NCBI GenBank assembly: GCA_025355225.1 | Contig: JANYAB010000124.1 | Coordinates: 1 to 11,575, forward strand | Length of the DNA stretch: 11,575 nt | Direction of reading: 5' to 3' | DNA from: Bacteroidota bacterium | GTDB taxonomy: Bacteria > Bacteroidota > Bacteroidia > Sphingobacteriales > Sphingobacteriaceae | Shown: one piece after another, positions 1-6,785 of the stretch | Numbering within the stretch: position 1 is the stretch's first letter | How the letters are laid out: every line of letters begins with the position of its first letter | Translations under genes and position numbers: made by a program | Notes under the pieces: model-generated | The model's input: the letters and a program-made list of their open reading frames with translations, nothing else | The model's database searches: none | What the model was told of the DNA's origin: nothing

Positions 1-109
1 TGCTTATAGAGAAAGACGGAGGGATTAGACCCTGCGAAGTCTTAGCAACCTGTGCTTACAAGGTGCTACGTTCTACTTATCCGCTATAAAAGGATAGGAA
101 AGATAAGCG
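1..109 (+). ncRNA. SAM-I (S-box) riboswitch
   Basis: This is a cis-acting leader RNA that binds S-adenosylmethionine and normally lowers expression of methionine-synthesis genes when SAM is plentiful. The S-box core is recognisable. The closing stem P1 pairs GCTTAT (2-7) with ATAAGC (103-108). P2 pairs AAGAC (13-17) with GTCTT (39-43), and an inner GGG (21-23) pairs with CCC (30-32). The conserved GCAACC (45-50) is followed by P3, CCT (49-51) with AGG (61-63), then GGTGCTAC. P4 pairs TATCC (78-82) with GGATA (92-96). It lies 160 nt before metH, a classic target. P1 may extend beyond the left window edge, and the promoter is outside the window. No hairpin with a U-tract follows, so the off-switch may not be simple termination. 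The aptamer call is strong; the mechanism is open. Confidence 0.92.
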
Positions 110-150
110 AAAGTCAACATTACACCCGACTTTTCGATATAAGCTAATTT

Positions 151-263
151 CAGTTTGCAGTATTCAGTTGACAGTTTGCAGTTTTATATTGTGGATTTTT
201 CATGCTGACGTTGCGAACTGCGAACAGGAAACCGCCGACTGAAAAGCGGCGACCGCCAACTGA
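151..263. repeat. Inverted pair of phased heptamer arrays before metH
   Basis: The left arm (151-185) is five exact 7-bp steps, each beginning CAGT: CAGTTTG, CAGTATT, CAGTTGA, CAGTTTG, CAGTTTT. The right arm (215-263) is seven 7-bp steps of the opposite orientation with an ACTG-like core: GAACTGC, GAACAGG, AAACCGC, CGACTGA, AAAGCGG, CGACCGC, CAACTGA. The arms are roughly complementary, so the transcript could fold into a long imperfect hairpin with a 29-nt spacer. The right arm ends 5 nt before the metH ATG. The right arm is more degenerate and GC-richer than the left. The function is unknown. Confidence 0.85.
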
Positions 264-268
264 AGAAA

Positions 269-3200
269 ATGGATATTAGAGAAGAATTAAAAAAACGTAT
301 ACTGGTAATTGACGGCGCAATGGGTACCATGATCCAACGGTATCAGCTGACGGAAGAGGATTTCCGCGGGGAGCGCTTCCGTGATCACCCGTCTGATCTG
401 CGGGGCAATAACGACCTGCTTAATATTACCCGCCCCGATATCATCAAAGCAATACATGCGGAGTATATAGAAGCCGGCGCCGATATTATCGAAACCAATA
501 CTTTCAGTACCCAGCGTATTTCGCTGGCGGATTATCACCTGGAAGGCTTAGCTTACGAACTAAGTTATGAAGGTGCCCGCCTTGCCCGCGAGGTAGTGGA
601 CGAATACAATAAAAAATCTTCCGATAGGCCGCGCTTTGTTGCAGGCGCTATCGGCCCAACCAACCGCACGGCGTCCATGTCGCCTGATGTGAACGACCCG
701 GGTTATCGCGCCGTAACATTTGACGATTTGGCCGAAGCCTATTATGAACAGGTACGCGGGCTGGTAGATGGCGGATCTGATCTTTTACTGATCGAAACCA
801 TATTCGATACATTAAATGCGAAAGCAGCACTCTATGCAATAAAACGTTACGAAAACGAATGCAAGTCTAAAGGGCTCTACTACGCCCCCTTCAAGGGGTT
901 GGGGGCCATTATGATATCCGGTACCATTACTGACGCCTCGGGCCGTACACTTTCCGGCCAGACAGTTGAGGCATTCTGGAATTCAGTCCGCCATGCTAAC
1001 CTCTTATCAGTGGGCCTGAATTGCGCTTTGGGGGCAAAGGAAATGCGTCCACATTTGGAAGAACTTTCTGAAAAAGCCAATGTGTTTATTTCCGCCTATC
1101 CTAACGCCGGGTTGCCGAATGAATTTGGTGGCTATGATGAAATGCCGCATGAAACAGCGAATTTTATAGAAGATTTTATCGGCTCGGGTATGGTTAATAT
1201 AGTAGGTGGTTGCTGTGGCACCACACCCGACCATATACGCTGCATTGCTGAGAAAGCAGCAAAAGGCACACCCCGCAAGCTTCCGGATACTGAGCCCTAT
1301 TTAAGGTTAAGCGGACTGGAAGCTGTTACCCTTACTCCTGAAACCAACTTTGCCAATATTGGCGAACGTACCAATATCACCGGATCACCCAAATTCTCTA
1401 AACTGATTTTGGGAGAGGATTATGAAGGCGCATTGGTGGTTGCTCGTCAGCAAGTTGAAGGCGGAGCACAGGTGATCGATGTGAACATGGATGAGGGAAT
1501 GATTGATTCCGAAGCGGCCATGGTCAAATTTTTGAACCTGATAGCGTCTGAACCTGATATTGCCAAACTGCCTATCATGGTGGATTCATCAAAATGGACC
1601 GTGATAGAAGCAGGCTTAAAATGTTTACAGGGCAAAGGAATTGTTAATTCTATTTCTTTAAAAGAAGGAGAAGACAAGTTTAGAGAACAGGCACGTAAAA
1701 TATTAAGTTACGGTGCCGCCGTGGTGGTGATGGCATTTGACGAAAGCGGGCAGGCAGATTCTCTGGCCCGGCGCATCGAAATTTGCCAGCGGTGTTATGA
1801 TATTTTGGTGAATGAGGTAGGTTTCCCGCCCCAGGATATAATTTTCGACCCTAATATTTTAACGGTAGCTACCGGTTTAGAAGAACATAATAATTATGCC
1901 GTCGATTTTATTGAGGCGACCCGCTGGATCAAACAAAACCTGCCTTTAGCAAAAGTGAGTGGCGGTGTAAGTAATATTTCATTCTCATTCCGGGGCAATA
2001 ATGTGGTGCGCGAGGCTATGCACTCCGCATTTTTGTATCACGCCATCAAAGCCGGGCTAGATATGGGTATCGTAAATGCCGGGATGCTGGAGGTTTACGA
2101 GGAGATACCAAAAGATCTGCTGCAACTTGTGGAGGACGTATTGCTCAACCGTCGCCCGGATGCAACCGAACGCCTCGTGGAGTTTGCTGATACCATAAAA
2201 ACAAAAGGCAAAGAAATTGTGCGCGATGAGGAATGGCGCAAAGATCCGGTTGAAAAGCGGTTATCACATGCCCTGGTTAAAGGGATTATTGAATACCTGG
2301 ATGATGACGTGGAAGAGGCACGACAGAAATTCGATAAACCCCTTGAAGTGATTGAAGGCCCCTTAATGGACGGCATGAACGTAGTGGGCGACCTGTTTGG
2401 CGCCGGCAAGATGTTTTTGCCGCAGGTTGTAAAATCAGCGCGGGTGATGAAGAAAGCCGTTGCCTATTTATTGCCCTTTATCGAATTGGAAAAGCAAAGG
2501 GTAATAGATGCAGGCGAAGATAGTACCGCGAGTCGCGCTAATGCCGGAAAGGTTTTAATGGCGACTGTAAAGGGTGATGTGCACGATATTGGTAAAAATA
2601 TAGTGGGCGTTGTTTTGGCCTGTAATAATTTCGAGGTGATAGATCTTGGCGTAATGGTTCCGGCGCAGCGCATTATTGAGGAAGCCAGGAAACAGCAGGT
2701 GGATATTATCGGTCTGAGCGGTTTGATAACCCCATCACTGGACGAAATGGTTCATTTTGCCAAAGAGATGGAGCGCGAGGGCTTCACTATCCCTTTGATC
2801 ATTGGCGGCGCCACAACATCGCGCATACATGCCGCGGTAAAGGTAGCGCCAAACTATTCTCATGGCGTTATACATGTGTTGGATGCCTCACGCAGCGTTG
2901 GCGTTTGCAGCAACCTGATGAATAAGGATCTGCGCGATGATTTTATAAAAAACACAAAGGATGAGTACGAGAAAGCACGGGAAGCCCATTTAAATAAACG
3001 GTCGGATAAACGCTTCGTAAGTATTGAAGAAGCGCGGAATTTAAAACTGCAGATCAATTTAAACGGGGCGGTTCCGACAAAACCAACTTTTACAGGCACT
3101 AAGGTTATTGAAGCATATCCTTTAGAAGAATTATTGCCTTATATCGACTGGACGCCTTTCTTCCATACCTGGGAACTGCGTGGCAGTTATCCGAAGATAT

Positions 3201-3988
3201 TTAACGATAAGCATGTTGGCGTTGAGGCTAAAAAACTCTTTGATGATGCCCAAACACTTTTAAATAAAATAGTAAAGGAAAAACTGCTGCAGGCAAATGG
3301 GGTGATCGGTTTCTGGCCTGCCAATAGCGTAGGAGACGATATTGAATTATATACCAATGAGAGTCGCACTGAGCTATTAACCCGCATCCACACCCTGCGG
3401 CAGCAGTCCGAAAAAGTTAAGGGCGAACCTTATTATGCTTTGTCTGATTTCATTGCGCCAAAAGATAGCGGCGTGCCCGATTATTGGGGCGGTTTTGCGG
3501 TGACTGCCGGAATTGGCTGCGAAGAACTGGTGGCAGAATTTGAAAAGGACCATGATGATTATAACAGCATTATGGCCAAAGCATTAGCTGACCGCCTTGC
3601 AGAAGCTTTTGCTGAAAAAATGCACGAACTGGTGCGGCGTGAATACTGGGGGTATGCCAAAGATGAAACCTTAAGCACGGAAGAACTGATCAGGGAAACC
3701 TACCAGGGTATTCGTCCTGCACCGGGCTATCCGGCATGCCCGGACCATACCGAAAAGACAACGTTATTCAATCTGCTAAAGACCGAAGACAATGCGCACA
3801 TGCACCTCACCGAAAGCCTGGCCATGACACCGGCAGCATCCGTTAGCGGGTTCTATTTTGCACACCCGCAGTCGCGTTACTTTGGCCTGGGTAAAATCAG
3901 CAAAGATCAAATAGAAGATTACGCAAAGCGCAAGGGAATGTCTGTCGAAACTGTAGAGAGATGGATGGGGCCTAACTTAAATTATTAA
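269..3988 (+). CDS. metH: Cobalamin-dependent methionine synthase MetH
   Basis: This cytosolic enzyme moves a methyl group from 5-methyltetrahydrofolate through cobalamin to homocysteine, giving methionine. All four modules appear intact in 1239 residues, close to the 1227 of E. coli MetH. The homocysteine domain (about 1-330) carries the zinc ligands Cys252 (GLNCA) and Cys315-Cys316 (GGCCGTTP). The folate domain (about 350-630) has GERTN at 365-369. A B12 cap follows, then the B12-binding domain with DVHDIGKN, where His772 is the expected lower cobalt ligand. The C-terminal reactivation domain has RPAPGYPACPDH starting at Arg1149, the SAM-binding motif. The ATG lies after the SAM riboswitch and the heptamer repeat. 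No clear Shine-Dalgarno is visible, as is usual in Bacteroidota. metF follows 97 nt downstream, so the enzyme and its methyl-donor supplier are adjacent and probably co-regulated. Confidence 0.97.
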   Translation: MDIREELKKRILVIDGAMGTMIQRYQLTEEDFRGERFRDHPSDLRGNNDLLNITRPDIIKAIHAEYIEAGADIIETNTFSTQRISLADYHLEGLAYELSYEGARLAREVVDEYNKKSSDRPRFVAGAIGPTNRTASMSPDVNDPGYRAVTFDDLAEAYYEQVRGLVDGGSDLLLIETIFDTLNAKAALYAIKRYENECKSKGLYYAPFKGLGAIMISGTITDASGRTLSGQTVEAFWNSVRHANLLSVGLNCALGAKEMRPHLEELSEKANVFISAYPNAGLPNEFGGYDEMPHETANFIEDFIGSGMVNIVGGCCGTTPDHIRCIAEKAAKGTPRKLPDTEPYLRLSGLEAVTLTPETNFANIGERTNITGSPKFSKLILGEDYEGALVVARQQVEGGAQVIDVNMDEGMIDSEAAMVKFLNLIASEPDIAKLPIMVDSSKWTVIEAGLKCLQGKGIVNSISLKEGEDKFREQARKILSYGAAVVVMAFDESGQADSLARRIEICQRCYDILVNEVGFPPQDIIFDPNILTVATGLEEHNNYAVDFIEATRWIKQNLPLAKVSGGVSNISFSFRGNNVVREAMHSAFLYHAIKAGLDMGIVNAGMLEVYEEIPKDLLQLVEDVLLNRRPDATERLVEFADTIKTKGKEIVRDEEWRKDPVEKRLSHALVKGIIEYLDDDVEEARQKFDKPLEVIEGPLMDGMNVVGDLFGAGKMFLPQVVKSARVMKKAVAYLLPFIELEKQRVIDAGEDSTASRANAGKVLMATVKGDVHDIGKNIVGVVLACNNFEVIDLGVMVPAQRIIEEARKQQVDIIGLSGLITPSLDEMVHFAKEMEREGFTIPLIIGGATTSRIHAAVKVAPNYSHGVIHVLDASRSVGVCSNLMNKDLRDDFIKNTKDEYEKAREAHLNKRSDKRFVSIEEARNLKLQINLNGAVPTKPTFTGTKVIEAYPLEELLPYIDWTPFFHTWELRGSYPKIFNDKHVGVEAKKLFDDAQTLLNKIVKEKLLQANGVIGFWPANSVGDDIELYTNESRTELLTRIHTLRQQSEKVKGEPYYALSDFIAPKDSGVPDYWGGFAVTAGIGCEELVAEFEKDHDDYNSIMAKALADRLAEAFAEKMHELVRREYWGYAKDETLSTEELIRETYQGIRPAPGYPACPDHTEKTTLFNLLKTEDNAHMHLTESLAMTPAASVSGFYFAHPQSRYFGLGKISKDQIEDYAKRKGMSVETVERWMGPNLNY

Positions 3989-4085
3989 GCCCCCCAGCCC
4001 CCTGAAGGGGGAGAACTATATTATATTTGAACACAGAAAAATATTATCACAATTAAAAAACTCCCCCTTCAGGGGGTCAGGGGGC
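3989..4085. repeat. C/G-rich inverted repeat filling the metH-metF gap
   Basis: CCCCCTGAAGGGGGAG (3998-4013) is the exact reverse complement of CTCCCCCTTCAGGGGG (4061-4076). The similarity extends outward with extra C5/G5 runs, to about 3989 on the left and 4085 on the right. Each arm is also a small palindrome (CCCCCT-GA-AGGGGG), so it could form either two local hairpins or one long stem with a 47-nt AT-rich loop. The left arm starts directly after the metH stop and the right arm touches the metF ATG. It resembles a dispersed REP/MITE-like intergenic element. It could act as an attenuator, an mRNA stabiliser between cistrons, or a leaky terminator. Confidence 0.85.
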
Positions 4086-5039
4086 ATGAGGATAACCGAA
4101 CACATACAAAACGCCAAAGGCAAAACACTTTTTTCATTTGAATTATTGCCGCCGGTTAAGGGTAATAGCATACAAAGCATTTATAACGCCATCGATCCGC
4201 TGATGGAGTTTAACCCGCCGTTTATCGATGTTACCTATCACAGGGAGGATTATATTTACAAACAGCACGACAATGGTCTGCTGGAAAAAGTATCTTATCG
4301 CAAACGCCCCGGCACGGTTGCCATTTGTGCCGCCATTATGAACAAGTACAAGGTCGATGCGGTGCCTCACCTTATTTGTGGTGGTTTTACCAGGGAAGAA
4401 ACGGAGAATGCGCTGATCGACCTCCAGTTTTTAGGGATCGATAATGTACTGGTTTTGCGTGGTGATGCCCGCATGGCCGATTCTGGTTTTATACCTACGC
4501 CCGGCGGACATTCCTACGCCACTGATTTACTGCAACAGGTGGTAAATATGAATAAAGGCAAGTATTTATACGAAGATCACGAAGTAATGAATGCCAATTT
4601 TTGCATTGGTGTTGCAGGATATCCTGAAAAGCATTTCGAAGCGCCTAACCTTAAAACCGACTTTAAATACCTGAAGCAAAAAGTAGATATGGGCGCCGAT
4701 TTTATAGTGACCCAAATGTTTTTTGATAACAGTAAATACCGCGAATTTGTAAACCAGTGCCGTGCCAATGGGATTAACGTACCCATCATTCCCGGCTTAA
4801 AACCAATTACCTCGTCAAAGCAACTGATCAACCTGCCCAAAATATTTCATATCGATATACCAGAAGATCTGAGCGAAGCCGTTCACACCTGCAAAACAGA
4901 AAAAGAGGTAAAGGAGGTAGGAATTGAATGGATGATCAATCAATGTAAAGAATTGATGGAATTCGGTGCACCCGTTCTGCACTTCTATACCATGAGTAAT
5001 CCGGGGCCGACAAGGAAGATTGCAGAAGCGATATTTTAG
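4086..5039 (+). CDS. metF: 5,10-methylenetetrahydrofolate reductase MetF
   Basis: This flavoprotein reduces 5,10-methylene-THF to 5-methyl-THF, the methyl donor used by MetH encoded just upstream. The 317 residues match a bacterial single-domain MetF TIM barrel. Visible motifs include FSFELLPP near the N-terminus, where Glu19 corresponds to the catalytic Glu of the family. PHLICGG lies at about 94-100. VLVLRGDAR follows, where Asp127 is the conserved flavin-site Asp. GADFIVTQMFFDN lies further on, and PIIPGLKPI in the C-terminal half. The ATG sits directly at the edge of the G-rich repeat arm, so ribosome access may depend on how that arm folds; the G run itself could serve as a crude ribosome-binding purine tract. 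It is probably co-transcribed with metH and so under the SAM riboswitch, though an internal promoter is not excluded. A hairpin at 5066-5087 may end the unit. Confidence 0.96.
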   Translation: MRITEHIQNAKGKTLFSFELLPPVKGNSIQSIYNAIDPLMEFNPPFIDVTYHREDYIYKQHDNGLLEKVSYRKRPGTVAICAAIMNKYKVDAVPHLICGGFTREETENALIDLQFLGIDNVLVLRGDARMADSGFIPTPGGHSYATDLLQQVVNMNKGKYLYEDHEVMNANFCIGVAGYPEKHFEAPNLKTDFKYLKQKVDMGADFIVTQMFFDNSKYREFVNQCRANGINVPIIPGLKPITSSKQLINLPKIFHIDIPEDLSEAVHTCKTEKEVKEVGIEWMINQCKELMEFGAPVLHFYTMSNPGPTRKIAEAIF

Positions 5040-5065
5040 GTTATCAGAATGCCTTGTTGTGCTTG

Positions 5066-5087
5066 TTAAGGAGGCTTACCGCCTTAA
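5066..5087 (+). terminator. Possible hairpin terminator after metF
   Basis: TTAAGG (5066-5071) pairs with CCTTAA (5082-5087). A further GG/CC pair lies inside after one A-G mismatch, and the loop is CTTA. Only three T follow, so it is weak as an intrinsic terminator. Its right edge abuts the -33 element of the next promoter, so it could equally be an operator-like palindrome for the toxin-antitoxin promoter. Confidence 0.4.
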
Positions 5088-5088
5088 T

Positions 5089-5119
5089 TTGACAGAAAGC
5101 TAAAAATACACTATATTTG
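5089..5119 (+). promoter_or_regulatory. Bacteroidota-type promoter for the antitoxin-like gene
   Basis: TTG (5089-5091) is followed after 20 nt by TATATTTG (5112-5119). This matches the Bacteroidota sigma-factor pattern TTG...TAnnTTTG with acceptable spacing. The start codon at 5142 lies 22 nt downstream, giving a short leader that contains the purine run AGAAGGGGAAAA. This is the clearest complete promoter in the window and makes the downstream pair an independent unit from metF. Confidence 0.7.
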
Positions 5120-5141
5120 ATAATAGAAGGGGAAAATTGAC

Positions 5142-5348
5142 ATGATCATTGAACGCGATAAACAAGATATTGTAATCAGGCTGAACGCTTCTCTAATTGA
5201 TATAGAGGAAGTACAAAAATTCGCTGATTATTTTCGATTGATCGAATCAAACGCACAAAATCAGGGAACTGAAGAGCAGGCAGCGGAACTGGCGCGTGAA
5301 TCCCACAAAGATTGGTTGAAAGAAAACGCCTACCGTTTTAATAAATAA
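5142..5348 (+). CDS. Small antitoxin-like protein paired with a PIN toxin
   Basis: This is a 68-residue acidic, soluble protein with no signal peptide. The N-terminal part (DIVIRLNASLIDIEEVQKF) looks like a short strand plus helix that could dimerise. The C-terminal part, rich in Glu and Ala (EEQAAELARESHKDWLKENAYRF), looks like the extended arm with which many antitoxins wrap a PIN toxin. I recognise no named family with certainty. The assignment rests on size, on its own promoter 22 nt upstream, and on the downstream PIN reading frame, which starts at the very next base after its stop codon (TAA then ATG). The ATG is preceded by the purine run AGAAGGGG. If the partner toxin is dead, this gene may persist as a relic, or may neutralise related toxins encoded elsewhere. 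Function is inferred from context. Confidence 0.7.
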   Translation: MIIERDKQDIVIRLNASLIDIEEVQKFADYFRLIESNAQNQGTEEQAAELARESHKDWLKENAYRFNK

Positions 5349-5789
5349 ATGATAATCGTTGTTGATGCTAATATTTTATTCAGCGCACTTATAACACCGA
5401 ACGGCAAACTGGCAAAAATTCTTTCCCATCCAAAACTGCCCGTAAAACTGGTAAGTTGCCATTTTGCTGTCATCGAACTATTCAAACATCAGGAGAAAAT
5501 CATTAGGCTCTCCAAAAGATCCGCAGAAAATGTCATTGAAGACCTATATTATTACCTGAAAAATGTCAGGCTTTATGATGAAGCCTTTATTTAAGATCAG
5601 CATTGGCAAGAGGCTGAGCGCCTAACATTTGGCGTTGACCGTTTCGATGTAAACTATGTCGCGCTTGCACTTCAAACAGATGGTTGGCTTTGGACGGGCG
5701 ATAAACAGCTCACGGCACATTTGCATGCACTTGGATTCGATCATGTTCTGAATACCTCTGAACTCTACGAAAAGTTAGAAATAGGATAA
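5349..5789 (+). pseudogene. PIN-domain toxin gene interrupted by an in-frame stop
   Basis: The reading frame spans 146 codons, a normal PIN-domain length, but codon 82 (5592-5594) is TAA. The first part starts MIIVVDANILFSALI, with the typical first acidic residue Asp6, and has VIEL with Glu43. After the stop the same frame continues with no frameshift: DVNYVALAL (Asp100) and LWTGDK (Asp118), the usual C-terminal PIN acidic motifs, ending at TAA 5787-5789. PIN toxins are metal-dependent ribonucleases needing three to four acidic residues, so the 81-residue product lacks half the active site and should be inactive unless the stop is read through. The surrounding codons are clean, which suggests a recent single-base change or a sequencing error. 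It directly follows the antitoxin-like gene. Confidence 0.85.
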
Positions 5790-5903
5790 ATAACTTCCTA
5801 TTCTTGCCAGGAAAACTTTAAGCCATAAATTATTGTTTTGGTTTTATTTCATTTCATTTAAAAATAGAGATGAAAATCATCAATTTTGGAACTGATAACA
5901 ACT

Positions 5904-6653
5904 ATGCTAAAACATCTACCAATATTTGTGTTAACGATATTTTTTTTCACAGCGGCTAATGCACAAACCCCTGCGGATAGTGTTGTGAAACGTTCGTCTG
6001 TTGATAGCTTAGTGAAACATCCGGCCGCCGATAGCCTCGTGAAACATTCGCTGATTGATAGTGTGGCGAAACGCTTACCTGTTGACACCTTAGCGAAACA
6101 TCCACCAGTCGATAGCCTTGTGAAACATTCGCCGGTTGATAGTGTTGTGAAACATCCGTCTGTTGATAGCGCGGCCAGGTATTCGCCTGTTAAAAAGGTT
6201 GTCAAACATCCCCCGGGCGGCGATGCAGTTGAACATTCGCCTATTAAAACTTTGAGCGATTTGCGTTACACTGCCTATATAAAAGGCAGGGACCAGGATG
6301 ATATGGCATTAGTAGCCGAATTAAACCATTACCCTCACCCGGAAAAAGTGCTCCTTTTTAAAAAAGAACTTTCATTAAGCCCTATACAAGTGGCTAAAAT
6401 AAATACCATCGCAGCAGAACTTCATCGTAAAAAGGTAGAAATGGGTGGGTTTATCATTCACAATGAAAAAATGCTCGATAGCCTTTTCCATACCCGGCTA
6501 TTGGACAATGGGGTAATTATTTTTTACGCTAACCGTTCCGGCTTATATTATGGTGAGTTGAGAAATGCCATTTTGCAGGCATGTTATAGCACCGAAAAAA
6601 TTTTAACCAACGCACAGATCAAAAAGCTGGAAGCTTTGCAAAAAGAAAACTAA
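5904..6653 (+). CDS. Secreted nonapeptide-repeat protein, CpxP/Spy-like C-terminus
   Basis: The protein has 249 residues from the ATG at 5904. An in-frame TTG six codons upstream was not chosen because the ATG begins a good signal peptide: MLK, then hydrophobic LPIFVLTIFFFTA, with likely cleavage after ANA at residue 20. The mature N-terminus is ten tandem 9-residue units (22-111) of consensus xPVDSLVKH. A linker follows, and then a helical domain (about 140-249) with LSPIQ (158-162) and LTNAQ (234-238). These resemble the paired LTxxQ motifs of periplasmic CpxP/Spy-type stress chaperones. The repeat region is positively charged (Lys/His/Arg) with alternating Asp and may be extended or bind an acidic partner or metal through its His residues. 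It probably acts in the periplasm. It has no obvious partner among its neighbours, so its role is unknown. Confidence 0.75.
   Translation: MLKHLPIFVLTIFFFTAANAQTPADSVVKRSSVDSLVKHPAADSLVKHSLIDSVAKRLPVDTLAKHPPVDSLVKHSPVDSVVKHPSVDSAARYSPVKKVVKHPPGGDAVEHSPIKTLSDLRYTAYIKGRDQDDMALVAELNHYPHPEKVLLFKKELSLSPIQVAKINTIAAELHRKKVEMGGFIIHNEKMLDSLFHTRLLDNGVIIFYANRSGLYYGELRNAILQACYSTEKILTNAQIKKLEALQKEN
5967..6236 (+). repeat. Ten in-frame 27-bp tandem repeats
   Basis: These encode residues 22-111 of the secreted protein. Successive units read TPADSVVKR, SSVDSLVKH, PAADSLVKH, SLIDSVAKR, LPVDTLAKH, PPVDSLVKH, SPVDSVVKH, PSVDSAARY, SPVKKVVKH and PPGGDAVEH. The first seven are tight; the last three drift at the Asp-Ser positions. 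The 270 bp are exactly ten units with no indels, so copy-number change would keep the frame. Confidence 0.9.
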
Positions 6654-6735
6654 TTTGAGAATGTGCTAATTTGAAAATTGAACCGATTTACTACTCTTCT
6701 ATTTTCAAATCTTCAAATTGACAAATTTTCAAATT
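6652..6735. repeat. Inverted pair of phased octamer arrays before accA
   Basis: The right arm has four units starting exactly 8 bp apart at 6704, 6712, 6720 and 6728: TTCAAATC, TTCAAATT, GACAAATT, TTCAAATT. The left arm (6653 onward) shows the complementary word with the same 8-bp step: ATTTGAGA (6653), a degenerate unit (6661), ATTTGAAA (6669), then ATTGAACC (6677). The left arm begins inside the stop codon of the upstream gene. The arms can fold back on each other around a short loop. The right arm lies just upstream of the accA promoter box. The T-rich hairpin could also end upstream transcription. Confidence 0.75.
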
Positions 6736-6759
6736 AAAAAATATACCAACTGATTTGTT

Positions 6760-6767
6760 TAAATTTG
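6760..6767 (+). promoter_or_regulatory. Candidate -7 box of the accA promoter
   Basis: TAAATTTG fits the Bacteroidota -7 consensus TAnnTTTG and lies 18 nt before the accA ATG at 6786. No TTG is present at the usual distance upstream, since that stretch is the A-rich end of the octamer repeat. The call therefore rests on the -7 box alone and implies a leader of only about a dozen bases. Confidence 0.45.
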
Positions 6768-6785
6768 CGGCCCGTTACAAAGCAT

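Noticed and set aside
151..263. Simple intrinsic terminator for the riboswitch
   Set aside because: The arms are long, imperfect, phased and not followed by a T-tract; the right arm runs up to the start codon.
2095..2409. 104-codon minus-strand frame inside metH
   Set aside because: Ser/Arg-rich antisense shadow of a well-conserved enzyme gene.
5886..5903. Upstream TTG start for the secreted repeat protein
   Set aside because: The ATG at 5904 gives a standard signal peptide; the TTG adds six residues that would spoil it.
5858..6205. 115-codon open frame on the minus strand over the nonapeptide repeats
   Set aside because: It is kept open by the 27-bp repeat itself; the plus-strand frame has a signal peptide and a recognisable C-terminal domain.
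5967..6236. CRISPR array
   Set aside because: The repeats are contiguous coding units of 27 bp with no spacers and no cas genes.
6765..6785. Upstream TTG start for accA
   Set aside because: It overlaps the promoter -7 box, and the ATG at 6786 gives the usual AccA N-terminus.
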